DNA from: Candidatus Cloacimonadota bacterium
GTDB taxonomy: Bacteria; Cloacimonadota; Cloacimonadia; Cloacimonadales; TCS61
DNA: 6,407 bases
Assembly (NCBI GenBank): GCA_030626645.1
Contig: DAOUTP010000109.1
Span: 1-6,407, forward strand
Direction of reading: 5' to 3'
Shown here in pieces: positions 4,180 through 6,407 of the stretch. The position numbers and the translations under genes are program-made. Below the pieces are notes generated by a model. It was not told the DNA's origin. It ran no database searches and saw only the letters and a program-made list of their open reading frames with translations. Position 1 is the first letter of the stretch, and each line of letters starts with the position of its first letter.

Positions 4180-5163
4180 GGGAAGACCTTGTGAACGCAA
4201 TCGGAATACTTTACTGCTTTGAGTTCCTGCAGGGATCTTCATCTTAACTTTTCCGGTTAGCGTAGGAACGTGAATGTCTGTTCCCATGGCTGCTTGCGAG
4301 AAACTTATTGGGAATTCACAGATGAGATCAGCATCCTGACGTTCAAAGATCTTGTGTTCTTTTTCTTGAATGTGAACCAGAATATCTCCATGCTCTCCAC
4401 CTCGTTTTCCAATATTACCCTGTCCGCGAAGCCGGATATATTGTCCTTCCGAAACACCGGCAGGAATTTTAATACTGATAGTTTTTGCTTTTTTGGTGCG
4501 TCCTTCACCTCTACATTTAGGGCAGCGGTTTTTAATGATCTTTCCTTCTCCTCTACAAGAAGGACATTCCACAATTGTTTGCATTTGACCAAAAAGAGAA
4601 CGAGTAAGTTGACGCACCTGTCCGGATCCATGGCATTGAGTGCAAGTTTCTACAGAACCGTCCTGAGAGCCGGAACCATTACAAGTATCGCAAGTATCCT
4701 GCACATTTATCTTTATTTTTTTACTTATTCCTTTGGCAATTTCTTCTAAGGTGAGAGAAAGTGATATTTGCAGATCTTCACCTTGATTACTTCTTCTGCG
4801 ACCTCTGCCACCACCGCCAAAACCGGAACCAAATAATCCTTCAAAAATACTGCCAAGTCCACCGCTTCCAAATATATCAGAGAAATCTGAAGCGTGAGTG
4901 AAATTATCCCAGCCGAATCCACCACCACCGAAAGCACCTTCCATTCCGGCATGTCCGAACTGATCATATCTTTGCTTTTTATTATTATCGCTGAGAACTT
5001 CATAGGCTTCCGATGATTCTTTGAACTTTTCTTCGGCTGCTTTATCGTTGTTGTTTTTATCGGGATGATATTTCATCGCCAGTTTGCGATAGGCTTTTTT
5101 TATTTCAGATGCGTTAGCATTTTTATCCAATCCCAGAACTTCATAGTAATCTCTCTTAGCCAT
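4006..5163 (-). CDS. dnaJ: Chaperone DnaJ (Hsp40)
   Basis: The 385-residue product is a full class I J-protein that delivers unfolded clients to DnaK and stimulates its ATPase in the cytoplasm. In order: J domain (about 1-70) with the HPD motif at 33-35; a Gly/Phe-rich linker (about 70-125, repeats of GGGF and DIFGS); four CxxCxGxG zinc repeats starting at Cys158, Cys174, Cys200 and Cys214; then the two C-terminal beta domains and a charged tail (NPEKSFFSKLKKFFV). No key residue is missing and the length is close to E. coli DnaJ. The ATG at 5163 gives the standard MAKRDYYEVLG start, with GAGGAG just upstream; an ATG directly before it (5166) is too close to that site, and a frame extended to 5208 adds nothing DnaJ-like. 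It follows dnaK by 79 bases on the same strand. Its last 57 codons are duplicated at 498-671. Confidence 0.97.
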   Translation of the reverse strand: MAKRDYYEVLGLDKNANASEIKKAYRKLAMKYHPDKNNNDKAAEEKFKESSEAYEVLSDNNKKQRYDQFGHAGMEGAFGGGGFGWDNFTHASDFSDIFGSGGLGSIFEGLFGSGFGGGGRGRRRSNQGEDLQISLSLTLEEIAKGISKKIKINVQDTCDTCNGSGSQDGSVETCTQCHGSGQVRQLTRSLFGQMQTIVECPSCRGEGKIIKNRCPKCRGEGRTKKAKTISIKIPAGVSEGQYIRLRGQGNIGKRGGEHGDILVHIQEKEHKIFERQDADLICEFPISFSQAAMGTDIHVPTLTGKVKMKIPAGTQSSKVFRLRSQGLPHVNSSYHGDLFIKVHVITPTKLNSEEKELFEKLAKFDSEKKLNPEKSFFSKLKKFFV

Positions 5164-5167
5164 CATT

Positions 5168-5173
5168 CTCCTC
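5168..5173 (-). promoter_or_regulatory. Ribosome binding site of dnaJ
   Basis: GAGGAG on the minus strand lies 4 bases before the ATG at 5163 and one base before the alternative ATG at 5166, favouring 5163 and excluding the longer frame from 5208. Confidence 0.7.
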
Positions 5174-5184
5174 ATTAAATTCAA

Positions 5185-5210
5185 CCTTGCGAAGGCAAAG
5201 CTCCGCAAGG
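5185..5210 (-). promoter_or_regulatory. Hairpin in the dnaK-dnaJ spacer
   Basis: CCTTGCG (5185-5191) and CGCAAGG (5204-5210) form a perfect GC-rich 7-bp stem with a 12-base loop between the two genes. No T-run follows, so it is unlikely to terminate fully. It may tune the dnaK:dnaJ transcript ratio by processing or stability. It lies only about 12 bases upstream of the dnaJ ribosome site. Confidence 0.6.
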
Positions 5211-5242
5211 CTAAATATTATATTAATTCAATCCGGATATAC

Positions 5243-6407
5243 TTATTTTTTTTCGTCTTCGTCTACAACTTCAAAGTCAGCGTCTACCGGACCGTCTTCT
5301 TTTTTCTCTTGTTGTTGTCCACCCATTTTACTCGGGTCAAAGTCAGCATCTCCCATATTTGGTCCGCCTTGGGTTTGCTGTTCTTTTTGCATTTCTGCAT
5401 AAATTATCTCACCAATTTTTTGAGCTTTCTTGGCAAGGTCATCACGAACAGCTTCATACTCTTCTTTGGAAGCTGATTTCTTATTGAGTTCATCAAGTTT
5501 TTCTTTTGCTTCTTTTATTGCTTCCTCGATAGGCTTCTTTTCTTCATCTTTAAGTTTATCACCATGTTCTTCCATGCTTTTTTCTGTTGAGAAGATCAAT
5601 GTATCAAGCTCATTACGTGCATGAATAGATTCTTTTTGTTTTGCATCTTCGTCAGCATGAGCTTCAGCATCTTTAACCATTCTATCAATTTCACTTTCAT
5701 CTAATGAACCGGTTCTTTCTATCTTGATAGATTGCTCCTGTCCGGTACCTTTATCTTTGGCATGAACGTGTAAAATTCCGTTTGCATCGATATCGAATGT
5801 TACTTCAATTTGTGGAATTCCACGCGGTGCAGCAGGAATACCGGTAAGTTCAAAATTACCAAGTCTTCGGTTGTCATTTGCCATAGAACGTTCACCTTGA
5901 AGCACAACAATAGAAACTGCCGGTTGGTTGTCTGCAGCTGTTGAGAATACCTGGCTCTTCTTAGTTGGAATAGTTGTATTTCTTTCTATGAGAGAGGTCA
6001 TCACACCACCCAGAGTTTCAATACCCAATGAAAGTGGAGTTACATCGAGAAGAAGAATATCGTTCAGGTTTTCATCACCTGCCAAAATTCCACCTTGAAT
6101 TGCAGCACCAACTGCAACAACTTCATCAGGATTCACACTTTTATTTGCTTTTTTGCCAAAGTACTTTTCTACAGCTTCTATAACTGCAGGAACTCTTGTG
6201 CTTCCGCCAACAACCAATATTTCATCAATATCGCTCACACTGAGTTTTGCATCTTTCATGGCAATTTTGCAAGGATCGATAGAACGTGCGATAAGATCAC
6301 CGACCATTCTATTGAATTGTGAAAGAGAAAGATCAACATTAAGATGTTTCGGTCCGGAAGCATCAGCAGTAATAAACGGCAGATTGATGTTGGCTGTTTG
6401 AGTTCCG
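5243..6407 (-). CDS. dnaK: Chaperone DnaK (Hsp70), C-terminal 387 residues
   Basis: The 5' end lies beyond the right edge; the visible part begins in the ATPase domain near GTQTANINLPFITADASGP, around residue 270 of the usual 600-640. It contains the nucleotide-contacting VGGSTRVP (near 6212-6187), the interdomain linker ILLLDVTPL (about 6058-6032), the beta-sandwich peptide-binding domain (IPTKKSQVFSTA, APRGIPQIEVTFDIDANGILHV), the helical lid, and a Gln/Gly/Met-rich flexible tail ending DADFEVVDEDEKK, close to the conserved bacterial end. It uses ATP to bind and release unfolded proteins with DnaJ and GrpE in the cytoplasm. The segment HVHAKDK has His where HVSAKDK is common. It is first in the visible dnaK-dnaJ unit; the promoter, any grpE or hrcA, and any heat-shock operator lie outside. 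Confidence 0.97.
   Translation of the reverse strand, partial: GTQTANINLPFITADASGPKHLNVDLSLSQFNRMVGDLIARSIDPCKIAMKDAKLSVSDIDEILVVGGSTRVPAVIEAVEKYFGKKANKSVNPDEVVAVGAAIQGGILAGDENLNDILLLDVTPLSLGIETLGGVMTSLIERNTTIPTKKSQVFSTAADNQPAVSIVVLQGERSMANDNRRLGNFELTGIPAAPRGIPQIEVTFDIDANGILHVHAKDKGTGQEQSIKIERTGSLDESEIDRMVKDAEAHADEDAKQKESIHARNELDTLIFSTEKSMEEHGDKLKDEEKKPIEEAIKEAKEKLDELNKKSASKEEYEAVRDDLAKKAQKIGEIIYAEMQKEQQTQGGPNMGDADFDPSKMGGQQQEKKEDGPVDADFEVVDEDEKK

Noticed and set aside
4270..4749. A 159-codon plus-strand open frame inside dnaJ
   Set aside because: It is antisense to a fully conserved dnaJ, has no ribosome site and a composition expected of a shadow frame.
5164..5208. Extended dnaJ start adding 15 residues (MRSFAFARLNL...)
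   Set aside because: The extension runs through the spacer hairpin and the ribosome site; the family start MAKRDYYEVLG lies at 5163.
5164..5242. CIRCE-type heat-shock operator in the dnaK-dnaJ spacer
   Set aside because: The hairpin sequence does not match TTAGCACTC-N9-GAGTGCTAA; any such operator would lie upstream of dnaK, outside the window.

Overview
The window reads as a bacterial chromosome segment from the FCB superphylum, possibly a Cloacimonadota-like lineage (moderate to low confidence at phylum level). Two gene remnants carry the signal: the last residues of a TonB-dependent receptor barrel, and a C-terminal tail typical of type IX secretion (T9SS) cargo (ending STKKMILVK). The candidate -35 boxes are all TTGACA, which fits ordinary sigma-70 promoters better than the divergent Bacteroidota consensus. 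Base composition is AT-rich, more so in the middle than in the chaperone genes.

Layout: every intact gene is on the minus strand. At the right, the 3' part of dnaK (5243-6407, 5' end outside) is followed after 79 bases by complete dnaJ (4006-5163) and a terminator (3963-3988). At the left edge is the start of a secreted or outer-membrane protein of unknown function (1-374). Between them, at 498-671, lies a second copy of the last 57 codons of dnaJ with its own copy of the terminator (450-480). The roughly 3.3 kb between the two dnaJ 3' ends holds a two-gene unit, a DinD-like/Bro-N protein (1085-1924) followed 3 bases later by an arsenate reductase-type arsC (683-1081), and a cysteine synthase of CysM-like type (2783-3676). 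It also holds two gene remnants and two blocks of intergenic inverted repeats.

Interpretation: the simplest ancestral order is dnaK-dnaJ-terminator-envelope gene. The segment 672-4005 looks like an insertion or recombination product that brought a fresh dnaJ 3' end and displaced the old one. The displaced copy differs by about 15 of 171 bases but only 2 of 57 amino acids, so both copies diverged while encoding functional DnaJ and were brought together recently. Inside the segment, 2449-2796 is a relic of two convergent genes (TonB receptor on +, T9SS cargo on -) around a shared terminator. The cysteine synthase gene is spliced onto the T9SS tail and seems to take its last codon and stop from it. 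No integrase, transposase, tRNA or CRISPR array is visible.

Functionally, DnaK and DnaJ form the Hsp70 folding machine, ArsC detoxifies arsenate (or is a related low-molecular-weight phosphatase), CysM makes cysteine, and the DinD-like protein probably acts in DNA-damage or phage-type regulation. The accessory genes have no obvious common pathway, though cysteine/thiol supply and thiol-dependent arsenate reduction are compatible. All calls are from reading the sequence by eye; no database search was run.
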